From: Myoxocephalus aenaeus
Taxonomy: Eukaryota; Chordata; Actinopteri; Perciformes; Cottidae
Length of the DNA stretch: 64,000 nucleotides
Direction of reading: 5' to 3'
Assembly: GCA_038501785.1 (NCBI GenBank)
Contig: JBAMJR010000068.1
Location: forward strand, 888,501-952,500
Part shown: piece by piece, positions 49,623 to 60,285 of the stretch
Layout of the letters: each line of letters starts with the position of its first letter
Position numbering within the stretch: the first letter of the stretch is position 1
Notes under the pieces: generated by a model
Seen by the model: the letters and a program-made list of their open reading frames with translations, nothing else
What the model was told of the DNA's origin: nothing
Database searches by the model: none
Translations under genes and position numbers: made by a program

Positions 49623-51011
49623 CGAATCCCCCCTGGAAGGACGACAAAGTGTGATCTAACAGAGCGGCAAAGTGGGATATTCTGCAGCCGGAGATGTACG
49701 GGGTACAAGGCCTCCGCACTGCTCTGCCAACATGTGGATGGCCACAATATGTTGCTTGTAAATTATTAGTGCAATTTGTATCAGCGTTGTAAAGAAAACA
49801 AGTCAAATGTAGCAAAATGTGTGAATAAAATATTTAGTGAAGAAGTTAAATATGTGTGCCACTGAGCATCGCATCCAATGGCCCGGCTTAAAAGTGTGTT
49901 CACTGTGGCAATAATGGAGGGTTTGCAGTCAGAGGTTTAAGCTTTATAGAGCTAATTAAATACATTCAGCCATAGACGAGCACTGACTATGGCTGAAGGG
50001 ACAGACATTTACAGAATTAAGGATAAATAGCGTACTTAAAAATGACAAATAATTGTTATTTCAACCTGTGTGTGATGGTTTCTAAACACTAAATATCCTG
50101 CTTAATCTCACTGACATGCATTAACCATCAATTCTCCTCAGTATGTACCTACTTAGCAAGTTGGGCAAGTTCTTTGAAAAAAATTCACTTTTGTAGCTGA
50201 AGAAAACAAGACATTATGGTGTAACAAGGCCCAGGTTTTGGAGGTATTTGCTGATTTGAGAAGTTTCATGGGCCCCTCTTCTGGCAGGACGAATGCAACG
50301 ATGTCATCCCGAAACAGAGCTTTGATTATCAACTTTAGACGAGTTTACTTAGGACGTTGTGGTGTGGAAAACACACCGGAATGACTGACAGCTAATGAGG
50401 GATCATGAAAAGTTGTTTGTGTGCCACACACTGCACAAATCACTAAAGTAATGGGTGGAAAATGCTCCCTTTACCAAGAAAGAAACCTCCCTGTTAGCTC
50501 AGACTACATAATTAGCTGTAGTGTCTGGCAATCTGGTCTCAGGCCGGGGTTTTAATAAGGCGCTGGATGGGTTTGCACTGCAATTGCAGGAAGAAATGCC
50601 AGATTTACTGCACGTTGATGGCTAATTATTCAACACATTTTCACCCCCGGCTCGTCACATCCGGACACTTGGTCCGGACGCCTCAGCTTCACATTTCAAC
50701 ACACGTTATTTTTTTATATTTAAGGGGTTTTTACACTTCAGAATATGAGCGCTTCAATCAATTTTTCCATTAAAGTGAAAGTTATGTTTTATATTTCAAG
50801 GGGTGGATATCTATTAAAATGAACCAATTTGAACAAAAGCATACAGTGGATCCATTAAAAAAGCCTCAGGGTAGGATTACTATATAATATATGCAGGTGA
50901 AAGTGACATGACCAGCCCTGGTATCACCTGCAGAGTCAGTCAAGCAGCCTGCAGACGAAAAGACTGCTTATCATGTAAAGTGATAACTAAAGCAACCAAG
51001 GTGCAGGCCAA
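49623..51011. other. Unique non-coding stretch
   Basis: Nothing is recognised. Confidence 0.45.
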
Positions 51012-51055
51012 GCTAGCAGGCTTACAAAGCTAGCTAGCTTTGTAAGCCTGCTAGC
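51012..51055. other. Perfect 44-bp palindrome
   Basis: The 22-bp arm starting GCTAGCAGGCTTACAAAG is followed without spacer by its exact reverse complement, ending CTTTGTAAGCCTGCTAGC. The symmetry centre lies between 51033 and 51034. It is followed by CCGCTAGCC, so the symmetry breaks at 51056. Confidence 0.95.
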
Positions 51056-51217
51056 CCGCTAGCCAATGGAAAGATCCAGAAAGAGAAAGAAGCTGCGGAA
51101 ACTTCACCTTCATCGGCCTGCAGTGATTAAAATGTTCACGGGCTGAAACCTTTTCACGCTGAAACATGCTCACCAAAATGTGTTTAAATTTCTCTTCACG
51201 GTGATGCTAGCAATATG

Positions 51218-51300
51218 TTGACCAGTTAGCGCAGCTATTGGAGGTGATGTTCTATAATCTGAAGGTTGGGAGTTCAAATCTCTTTTTCAGACTCTAATAA
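51218..51300 (+). mobile_element. tRNA-like SINE fragment (candidate)
   Basis: TTAGCGCAGCTATTGGAGG resembles a box-A region, and GGTTGGGAGTTCAAATCTC resembles box B of a tRNA-derived SINE. The rest of the element is not recognisable. Confidence 0.4.
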
Positions 51301-52428
51301 TAACTCTAATATATCATAAGCCTTACACATATCCATTTACTAACCTCAAATGTGGTGCAACTCCATGAATTTAAACATTAAATATAAAATAAAGGTAATT
51401 ATATAGTGCACATTCAGGTGTAGCCGCCTATATAATGCCACACACATTTTCTCCACATGGAAGGGCAGTATTTCTTCACAGTTTTATCTTCCACAGCGGG
51501 ATCGCAGAGGACACTTTTGCACTGTTTTATTTGATTGGTGCACTGGTCGACTCTGCACTGATTTTGTGTTACAATGGCTGTGTGCCATTAATCAGTAAGC
51601 CGATCCCAGTGCTGCTCATCCCGACACACCCGAAGATCCCCGCCATCACATCCAGTCAAAATCCAAAAAGCCAATAAAACGAGTGCGTTCAACCCTTAAA
51701 AACACTGCTGTTACAGTTCTTTAAATAGCAGTGATTGACCTGTTACCGTGTCTCCGTTGTATTTTCAGCATTCCTCGGCATTGCCCACGTTTGCTTACTT
51801 GGTATTTCTTTCTTTCCATTCACATCATATCGGAAGAAGCAGAAACATGGACTATCGCATTGTGACGGCTTGAAAGCATTCCTGTGTTTCACTCACTGGA
51901 ACGCTTGCATTAAAATTTTTTTTTTGTTGCATGTATGAATGTTTCTGTATGAAGTCAAATCTAATTATTGGCTCAGAGTGAACATGACAGATGATTGTGA
52001 CTGTTCCAACATTTATGTGGTTCCCTGTTCTCTTGGTAACAGACATCCGTTAGTTTTGATGCCAAAACAAACACCATTTTCTAATTTATCTTCTATTCAG
52101 CCACAGCTTCAGTCTTTGACTCATCCGTGCTTGTCTCACTCCTGCATGTGAGCAGGTGGTTTTGTCTGTTGTTCGACACACACCTCCTCTCTGCTCATGA
52201 CGTACTTGCCTATGTAGCCTCGACCCGAGGTCACAGATGATTGGTTACTTTCAATCCGAATGACTCATGCATAAGGGCATTGTTGAAAGCCAGTGGGACT
52301 CTGGACTCCTGCTATCATCGCGCCATACGTGGTAATAGCCACGCCTCGGGATGTCCGTCTCCGACATGACAGGCCTGGTGGCGCAGTGTATTCAAGGTTG
52401 TGGCATCATGGATAATCAGCACGCCCGA
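51301..52428. other. Unique non-coding stretch
   Basis: Nothing is recognised. Confidence 0.45.
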
Positions 52429-53718
52429 TTAACCTTCCTCTTGTGTTCGGGTCGGCACCGACCCGTTTTAGGTTTTAAATGCATAAAAGAACCACATAAC
52501 ATGTGTTTATTGCATCAATGCTTTTTGACTTTGTCAGGAACCTCTATTTCAACAAAATAAAGCAAAAACATATAAAATGCTCTGGTTGAAATTATGACCT
52601 TTGTGTTGTTAGGGTCGATTTTGACCCAGTTATAAAAATAAGATATATTTGATTATTTATTTTTTTTGACCTTGCAAATCTATATTTTGTGTTATGACTT
52701 GTTCTGCTTTTCATTTTGTGTTTGTATTAAAGTTCTATTGCTGAATTTTTTTTCAAAATTGAGCCGTAACACCATAGATGTTACTATAGTTAATAATATT
52801 AAAATGAAAAAATAAATGTATTTAAGAGATGTGTTCTAATACCGCTCAGTAATAGTCAGGTTGTCACGGGAGCACACAATTAGGACCCAAATGCAGACCT
52901 TGGAGACGGTATCAGGGTATGGAAACAGTATTTATTGAGGTAAGGGTGTGTGGGGAGCCTGTGGTGTGAGTCCCGTGGCTCGACACCAGTGGCAGGCAAG
53001 ATGTGCAGGTTGCGGTGTGAGTATGGAGGCTCGACACCGGAGGCAGGCAAGTCACGGTGCGAGTCCCGTGGCTCGACACCGGAGGCAAGCGGATCACCGC
53101 GAGAGTTCCGGGGCTCGACGCAGGAGGCTGGGGCGGTAGATCGCGGTGCAGGTCCCGTGGCTTGACACCGGGGAAGAGGGCGGACAAACAGGTACTCGGG
53201 GGTTGAAGACGTAACAGACTGACAATCCAGGCCTGCAGGACCAGGGTTGATATACTGCAGGTGACGAGTCAGATGGTCTGCAGCTGTGTGCCAATCAAGG
53301 GTGCGACCATGGGAGGTCTCAGGAGGCGGGACCGAGAACACAAACACATGGCACACAAAACAACCAGGGGAAAGACAGACACAAGAGGAGAGGAGATTTG
53401 GAGGAAACAGGTTTAACACACAAAGGGTTAGACAGCGATATTTATATGATTCTCTTGAGGTTCATTTTACCATTTCTTTAATTGAAATCGAGGTATCCTG
53501 ACAAAGAAAAGGCCCAGAGGCCCACACCAAAAATGTTAAAACATACAACAATATGTTCATGGATAAGGAAGCCTAACAAGGTAACCAAGAGATGAGAAAC
53601 AAATTGGATGATAGATAATTGTTTTTAGTGTATTTTACAGCTGATTTAAGACATGGGTCAAAACCGACCCGCTAACACAAGAGATGCTAACAGAAAGCTA
53701 ACACAAGAGGAAGGTTAA
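52429..53718 (+). mobile_element. piggyBac-type MITE, copy 2, with intact TTAA duplication
   Basis: TTAA at 52429-52432 and at 53715-53718 flank perfect 15-bp inverted termini, CCTTCCTCTTGTGTT and AACACAAGAGGAAGG. The sequence is collinear with 25371-26184 (GGGTCGGCACCGACC near the left, GGGTCAAAACCGACCC near the right). An unrelated ~575-bp block interrupts it at 52863-53436. No transposase ORF. The TTAA duplication is diagnostic of the piggyBac superfamily. Confidence 0.88.
52863..53436. mobile_element. Unclassified element with ~45-bp minisatellite, nested in piggyBac MITE
   Basis: Comparison with the uninterrupted copy places the breakpoints between AGTCAGGT and ATTTATATGATTC. The block begins TGTCACGGGAGCACACAATT then AGGACCCAAATGCAGACC, a phrase common at the ends of fish repeats. 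It contains about five GC-rich units of ~42-51 bp centred on GTGGCTCGACACCGGAGGC (52965-53180). The 179-codon minus frame (52880-53419) is made of these units and is probably not a gene. Confidence 0.65.
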
Positions 53719-53720
53719 AC

Positions 53721-53945
53721 TAGGGTGACCAGACGTCCTCTTTTTCCCGGACATGTCCTCTTTTCGAGACCTAAAAAAAGCGTCCGGCAGGGATTCCAAA
53801 AACGTCCGGGATTTTGCTACGTGCGGGAAGATAGTTATTACCCCCTTACAAGTTTTGGAAATGGTATCTCCCTCACGTTCCACCTTCTTGCGCAAGCTCT
53901 GACTGTAGAGAGAACCGTCATTGGTCGACCGATCTCAACGTAAAT
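53721..53945. mobile_element. Repeat of the AGGGTGACCAGACGTCC type
   Basis: TAGGGTGACCAGACGTCCTC, then CCCGGACATGTCCTC, then AAAAAAGCGTCCGGCAGGGA and AAAACGTCCGGGATTTTGC match a known vertebrate DNA-transposon-derived repeat. It abuts the piggyBac element. The right end is uncertain. Confidence 0.55.
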
Positions 53946-55259
53946 GTAAGTTCACGGCATGCTACACACTACTACCCCTTCACAGGCATCGAAGGTTTAT
54001 GGTCATGTACGTCATCTCATGGTCCATAACGTGTCCTCCACCACTAGATCATCTTCACAGCTGACCAATACGTGATCAGATTGAATTATCTCCATCCACC
54101 TGCAGAGAAACAATGTTCACAGGCTGAAACAGCGTGATATGTTTCACATTGATATCTCATCATTGTTTTTTTGGGCTATCTGTGTTTTTAAAAGAAAATA
54201 CAAAATGTAAGCCATTCAAAATGTTCTCATCCATAAACCTAACATGTACTAAACTGACACCTGCAGGTATGCCTGTATAAAACAGAGAAGGCCATCTATA
54301 ATTGGACTTGTATTTAGTGTGTTAACTAAGTACGAGACGAAATTTTCTTGTGACGATAACAGAACAATTGTTTAGTGCGATTGATTTGTGGCTGCAAAGT
54401 ATTCTGCTCGTCTTAGTTCACAGGCTAAGCGGCAGTATTGCTGATTTCATTCCTAGCCAAATTGTTGACGGTGAGGATGGCATGTTTTGTCGCGAGTAAA
54501 TCTTGTTGATTGATGAATTCAGAGCCGTGGCATGTTCTCCCCCTGTCGAGGTTGACGTCGTTGCCGCCGGGCAGATTACTGTGTGGATTACAGCCCTGTG
54601 TGGCCTCCGGTTTCATGGCGGTAAACTGGTAGTAAAAGCCGGCCTGGGTGTGTTGACCCTGGTGTGTGTGTTTAATGAATATTCTGCCCACCTTGTTCAG
54701 CTGCTGCTGCTGCTGCTGCTGCTGCACCGGAGACTGGCAGATAAATCTCTTCCCCGTCATCCGAGGAGTCTCTGGGCAGCCGGTGGGCACTCTTTCTTAG
54801 TAATAATCATGACATATGTGACTATTATATGAAAATAATGTTAGGTGAGCTGACATAGACAGGGAGTAAATTAACAGAGCAGAGTATTTTAAAGTGAAAA
54901 CAGAGTTTACCTACCAGAATGTGATACCTGCTACGGTATTTTTAGCGAACATGTTTCAATCTGGTCAATCTGGTTCTCGATGATCAGCTGTGAAGACGGT
55001 CTGGTGGAGGAGAACGTCAGGTGGAGATCCCCCGACTCAGGAACCATGAAATATGACTTCCTTGAGTGGGTGCTCAAGACTGATCACTGGGTCAGGGCTC
55101 TGCTGTGTTTAGGTAACACAACTGCTACTTTAGGGAAATACTGTGGTTTGGGTTCAAATACCTAGAGATGTGACGTCAAGGACAATAGTTATGAGACAAA
55201 TAAGTCAACGTTGACTTCTGGGTTTCACATGGTGAGTGGTCTCCTGGGTGAAACCCACA
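53946..55259. other. Unique stretch with (CTG)8 at 54701-54725
   Basis: The CTG run gives poly-Leu and poly-Gln in overlapping frames of 109 and 121 codons. Neither has further domain support, so no gene is called. Confidence 0.45.
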
Positions 55260-55800
55260 TACTTGCATCACTTGCATTTTTGCACACATCTTTGCACATT
55301 TTTGCACAATTGTTTGTTTTATTTTTGTACACCTCACACACTTAATATACACATACATACTTTGGATTTTTGCACTTCTACTTAGTTTAATTTCATTCCT
55401 AAATTAATATCTTTGACTTTTTATCTCATAATTTCGACTTTCTATCTCATTATTATGACTTTTTATCTCATAATTATTACTTTTTATCTCATAATTATTA
55501 CTTTTTATCTCATCATTTCGACTTTATTATCTCATAATTATGACTTTTTATCTTGTTTTTTATTTAGTTTTTGCGGCGCTAATGGGCTTCCATAGTTTCT
55601 TTTAATTTAAGTTTAATTTAATTCCTAAATTAATACTCTGTTTTGTTTTTTTCTTTCATCCCAGCTATTTTAATTTGTATTATTATTGTATATATCTTTC
55701 ATCCCTGTTGTTTTTATATCTTATTTTTTTGTCTGTAAATTGCTGCTACTTCGACACCAAATTTCCCCTTGGGGATTAATAAAGTATACATTAATTCATT
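55260..55800 (+). mobile_element. LINE-like 3' UTR/tail interrupted by a foldback MITE
   Basis: The T-rich body with TTTTTGCAC phrases ends in AAATTTCCCCTTGGGGATTA and ATAAAGT, the classical tail of a fish non-LTR element. It is broken at 55411-55600. AGTTTAATTT and ATTCCTAAATTAATA occur on both sides of the break, suggesting duplicated target or tail sequence. Confidence 0.6.
55411..55600. mobile_element. TATGGAAGC foldback element, copy 3 (left end missing)
   Basis: ATCTCATAATTATTACTTTT-type units are repeated, and the right terminus AATGGGCTTCCATA is present at about 55580-55593. No TATGGAAGC left terminus is visible, so this copy is truncated or only the right arm was kept. Confidence 0.6.
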
Positions 55801-56816
55801 CATAATGTGGGAATAGTATAGTTATGTATGAATTCTAGTGCATTACTTTGTGTAAGAACAGTGTCTGAGCACAGCCTGATGTGTGCCACAGAAGGCACAC
55901 CTGTTCTCAGAGGTTGAGTGATTGTCCCCGTGTGACAGGTATACCGTGAACACATGTCAACCACAATGAACCCAACTTAAGAAACCCAGAGTTTCCCATT
56001 AATATCTGAGGATTATTCCGTGTTCCATTCACAATATTCAGCTCGCGGGAATATCTGTTTCTGTGCCAAGCGTGTGAAAATGTTTAGCCTTGTGTTGCGA
56101 CCAAAACACAATTAAATACAGTCATACAGTATAAACAGAGTTGTTATACATAAGTGCATTTTTTTTTATGTTAACGCTTTCCCAGAACTTTCATGAAGGT
56201 GCGTGCGATGCCGTGGAAATCTTTGCAACGACGCGGCCTGTGCCGCGCTCATTATTTTGTCAGATAAAGCTTTCCCTGCAGGGATGTGGCAGCTGCCTCC
56301 TGCATTGCAAAGTGGAGTGCTGACAGCTGTGACATCAAATCACGGTTTGAAAGCGTAACTCATCGCTGCGACATCGCGGCATCGTGAAAAGGAGGCCGTA
56401 CCTGCTAAGTCTGGGTGCAGCGAGCTTCACGTGGTGACAGCCCGCTGCTCCAATCTGCGGCATGAAAGCGGTGGGTGGCAGGTGGAGGCTGAAGGATCTG
56501 TGGCATTGAGAGAAGGGGAGACAAGCGTGTGAGATGCATATGGGGAAAGGAGGAGAGAATGTGGGAGGGCAGAGAGGAAGTGTGACATTGCACCGGGGGA
56601 GAAAGATGTCAGCGCATAGAGGAAAACAAAGGACAGGAAACTGCAGGGTTAAAGCGGAGCAAAAGTATGGATGATAAGACACCTGAAGTATGAACAGACT
56701 GACAATTATCTAATTTAAAAGAAAACTCCGTCAGAAATTAATATTCTGTCCATATTTACTTTTAGTCGTAGTATCCTAAGAGTCAAACACTTCAAAAGGA
56801 GCTGGCCATGCTCATA

Positions 56817-56817
<1 letters not shown>
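55801..56817. other. Unique non-coding stretch
   Basis: A 115-codon minus frame (56335-56682) has no domain. Nothing else is recognised. Confidence 0.45.

Positions 56818-56874
<57 letters not shown>
56818..56874. repeat. (TA)28 microsatellite
   Basis: A perfect TA run. Confidence 0.95.
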
Positions 56875-56876
<2 letters not shown>

Positions 56877-57323
56877 TTATTAACTCAATGTGTGTTCTGC
56901 TTTAGAAACTGTTTGTCAATCAATGTTGTTGTTTTTGTAGCATGTTTTTTCCCTGCCTTAAGCAAAATGTATCTGGTTTCCTGTTTTAAGATGCGATGCT
57001 TTTATTTTGAAGGCGGCTCGCGGAGTTAAAAAGGAAATCGCATTGTGCTTAGATTTAATGTCGAAAGCTACGGAAAATATGGTCAATGTTAGAGACATTA
57101 ACGGTATTAGCAGTCCCCTGAAGAGGCACAAGTTAAAGTTGTAATAAATGTAATAATTGTAATAACTGTGTATGTTTTAAGGAAATTAGCGTAAGTGTTG
57201 GCTCTATGTGTGTATGCTATTAATGCTAACGAGGAGTAAGCTAACATCATTATCGTTTTTGTGCCTTTGTACATAGCTCTTACCTTGGTTTTGGGAATTT
57301 ATCAATACATTTGAAATCCTGCA

Positions 57324-57324
<1 letters not shown>

Positions 57325-57389
<65 letters not shown>
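57325..57389. repeat. (TA)32 microsatellite
   Basis: A perfect TA run. The 450 bp between it and the previous TA tract hold nothing recognisable. Confidence 0.95.
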
Positions 57390-57392
<3 letters not shown>

Positions 57393-59589
57393 GCATATTG
57401 TCTCCTAAACAGAGATCAGTATCAGTTTTGTGACATCATAATGGATCTTTTTCGGAACAGAAAACAGTGATACGAGTGTTTTTTGTGACACTGATTCAGA
57501 AAAAGTGCACTATATGCCCACGAGTTGCATGTTTCTACGCTTGTATCATAGTGTGGGTATATTATGTGACTAGTATGAAGCCAGGGAAGTGAGTCTCTCT
57601 TCTTGTGCTGCCTTGTGGTCGGCTTGTCTGAATGGTTTGGGAACAGCGGGGGGTCCCAGGCAATAGTATGCCCTCGGGTGCTTTGCAGACGTTCCCCCTA
57701 GTTGCTTGCCGGCCCCACGCTGAGCTCACTCACCAAACTCAAATACTGCCCGCAATTTTGAAGTCAAGAATACGACTCTGTTGATTGATTTTTTTCTGAG
57801 GGGAAGAATTTGATTCTCCGGCTTCCCGGATGAGTCACAGGTTACATCGGATTCATTATTCTCGGCGGATGAATTCTGCAGCATCACGCTGATTCAACAG
57901 ACCTAGACGGGCCAACTCATCTGCAGCTGCCCTCCAGAAAAACTGCACTGCCAGTTTCTGATGTATAATAACATTTTTCCACGTTCCCCTCCCTTGCTCG
58001 GTGAATACGATTATCTTTTTTTTTTCGTGCATATTGTTCAAAGACGTCAAGCAACAGTTGTGTTGTCTCGCTGCACGTGGCGTGTAGGCAGTGTCATAAT
58101 GAACCTCCTCAGGGAATGAAAAGTGTTGTTTTTTTTGCAGAGGCATTTGATTATTCATTATATCGGCTGATCCACACACGGCCAGCTCTCATCTAAAGCC
58201 AGCAGAGGATTTCACTGCAAATTGATGTGGTCCCTTTTACAATGTCCCTCCCTGAGTACTGATAGAGCCCCGATAAATCAAGGCAATCACAAGGAGATAC
58301 GGGAAAGACTTTGCCGTAAATCCCACCGGGATCATAAATGTACGGCGTCTAAATGTGTCTGTCCGCACTACCCGTCCCTCTCTGTCTCGCGCCATCCGTC
58401 TTCTTATTACCGTCTTTTGTTGTTCTTCCTTTTCTCCCTCAAACACCCCCATGTCGGCATCGATCCAATCATCATCCACGATGTTCAAGAGATGATGTGT
58501 GCTCTCACTGTAACTGCTCACCGTTTTTTTTTTTTCGGGTCATTCGGCCAAATTTCGAATGGGATTCGATGACGGTAAAATCAACAATGAAAAGAGGATT
58601 AGAATGCACGGCGCCACAGATTATTAGTCGTCGGTCTCCACAACCGCACGTTGACGGACGCAGGAGCGTCCGTCGCCGCCATTTTGAGAGCCGTGTTGAG
58701 ACAACCCCTCAATATTAGGTATGCTCTGAAAAGGCAGCATCTTTAAATGAAGTCTTTATTTTGAAACGTGACACAACTTGACTATTACCAGCATGTAACC
58801 AGCAGACAAAGAACTGAGGCTGGACAAAATTGGTCTTCGTGACCATCAGCTGATTCAAATTGTCCGTTGCACAGACAAGGATCCAACCATTAGCGAGTAG
58901 ATGTGACCATGGTCCCCAGTGCCTCTACTTTCCACTGTAAACTGTTGGGATATATAACACGCGGGCATTCCCACCACTAGCTGATCTGTTTATGATTTAC
59001 AATTACTTGCCATAGTTTCCATGCCTTTTAATTCATGGCTAATATCTAAGCAGACAGTGGTGGATGGGTTGCATTAGACGGCGAGCACTTCGTATGAATT
59101 ACAGGGAAACGCAAACCAATTCTCCCTTTCACGGTGGCTGGGCCTTGAGTGGATATTGCTGAAAAAGCAGTGCAGCTGCTTCACTCCTCTATTTTTGCAA
59201 ATAAATTGTCCCCTTCAGGTCACAGAACTCCCCTGAGCGACACATCTTTATGGAGATGACCCGTGCCGGCTGAAATATTCCAGACGGTTTTAGCACCTCC
59301 GGTATTCCACTGTGAATCACTACAGTCAGCGTTTACCAGAACATCCTGCTGCGGGGCCGACTGCCAAGTGCATTTATCACCATATCGATGATATTTTTTT
59401 TTGCGTTCCCGTAAGCGCTGAGCGCAGGTGCTTTGGTACTCACTACCTCAATGCCCAGAGGTGTTACAGCCTCACTCTAGTTTTATTTAAAGATGATATT
59501 GAATGTTTTCCCTGTCAAACGGCATTAGCTCCGTCCGCTTTACATCTGAAGCTAATAGTGGCGCGGTGCCCGTGTTGACCAGCAGGGGG
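57390..59589. other. lamc3 upstream region
   Basis: No coding exon is recognised. A CpG-richer patch at about 58590-58690 contains a hairpin (GACGGACGC/GCGTCCGTC, 58653-58674), a YY1-like GCCGCCATTTTG (58675-58686) and, 30 bp on, a donor-like TTAG/GTATGC (58719). It could be promoter or untranslated-exon sequence. Long minus and plus frames at 58222-58718 have no domain. Confidence 0.4.
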
Positions 59590-59891
59590 AGACGTTTTTA
59601 AGGCCTGTTCTGCCCTCCCGCCCCCACCCCTGTCCCTCCTCATGCTGCCCCAGATGAGAGGAGGTCTTGCACAAACTTCATTCCGCTGCACAAAGGGAGA
59701 ACACATGTTGGAGACTCACCAGAGTTTAGAGGCAGACAGAGTAGACGCACAAAGCCCACAAGTCTGGACTCCTTGTTGTCGGATTACTTCTCTCAAGTCA
59801 GGGTCTGCATGGGTTTGCGTCTTTGCATCAGCGTGTGTGCCTGTGAAAGTGTGTGTGTGAAGTGTGAGTGTAATTCAAAGTGCTTTTAGGC
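59590..59891 (+). promoter_or_regulatory. lamc3: Proximal 5' flank / 5' UTR of lamc3 (inferred)
   Basis: A GC-box-like CCCGCCCCCACCCC lies at 59617-59630, with a weak TATA-like TTTTTAAGG just upstream of it at about 59596. The 3' part is TG-rich. No transcription start can be fixed from sequence alone. An acceptor-like TGCTTTTAG ends at 59889, two bases before the start codon, but it lacks a good pyrimidine tract, so a spliced 5' UTR is only possible. Confidence 0.3.
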
Positions 59892-60279
59892 ATGGAAACA
59901 TCCTTTGCTGTGAGCTCTCCTCTCCTGGCCCTGCTGCTCCTTGTGCATCTGCACTGCCACCTCCTCGCTCGGGCCGCCATGGACTCCTGCGTGGATGAGG
60001 ATGGCGCCCCGAGCCGCTGCATGCCCAAGTTTGAGAACGTGGCCTTCAACCGCACCGCGGTGACGTCCAACGCGTGCGGCTCCCCGCCCGAAGACTACTG
60101 CATGCAGACCGGCTCCACGCGCTCGTGCCACCACTGCGACGCGTCGGATCCGGACCTGAGCCACGACGCCGGCCTCCTGACGGACTTCCACAGGAACGAG
60201 GAGCCCACCTGGTGGCAGAGCCAGTCCATGTACTATGGCGTCCAGCACCCCAGTTCTGTCAACCTCACCCTCCACCTGG
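59892..60279 (+). CDS. lamc3: Laminin subunit gamma-3-like, first coding exon
   Basis: This exon encodes the N-terminus of a secreted laminin gamma chain, a subunit of basement-membrane laminin heterotrimers; the LN domain mediates polymerisation of laminin short arms. It has 129 complete codons plus one base, ending CACCTGG before a GTAAGA donor. Residues 1-29 form a signal peptide (LLALLLLVHLHC core, AARAA-like end). From about residue 30 the LN domain starts: CGSPPEDYC (62-70), the SCHHC cysteines (79 and 82), LLTDFH (95-100), TWWQS (106-110) and HPSSVNLTLHL (119-129). NRT (53) and NLT (124) are possible N-glycosylation sites. The ATG at 59892 has G at -3 and +4, and an in-frame TAA at 59871 excludes an upstream start. 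CGSPPED and LTDFH favour gamma-3 over gamma-1 (recalled family knowledge); lamc1 is the main alternative. The exon is GC- and CpG-rich, unlike its surroundings. Partial: all later exons lie beyond the window. Confidence 0.88.
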
Positions 60280-60285
60280 GTAAGA
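60280..60285 (+). other. lamc3: Splice donor of lamc3 exon 1
   Basis: CTGG/GTAAGA is a strong consensus donor. It falls at the same LHLG/K position where, as I recall, other laminin gamma genes end this exon, leaving phase 1. Reading through it adds KSAAAAAS and then a stop. Confidence 0.85.

Noticed and set aside
52880..53419. 179-codon minus-strand frame with repeated SGVEPRDSH-like units
   Set aside because: It is the translation of a GC-rich minisatellite inside a nested repeat; multiple frames are open over the same units.
54425..54832. Poly-Gln/poly-Leu protein across (CTG)8
   Set aside because: Both strands are open and there is no domain outside the repeat.
1..59589. Neighbouring gene exons such as fibcd1, which lies upstream of LAMC3 in human
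   Set aside because: No fibrinogen-domain or other recognisable exon translation was seen on either strand; short exons could still be missed by eye.
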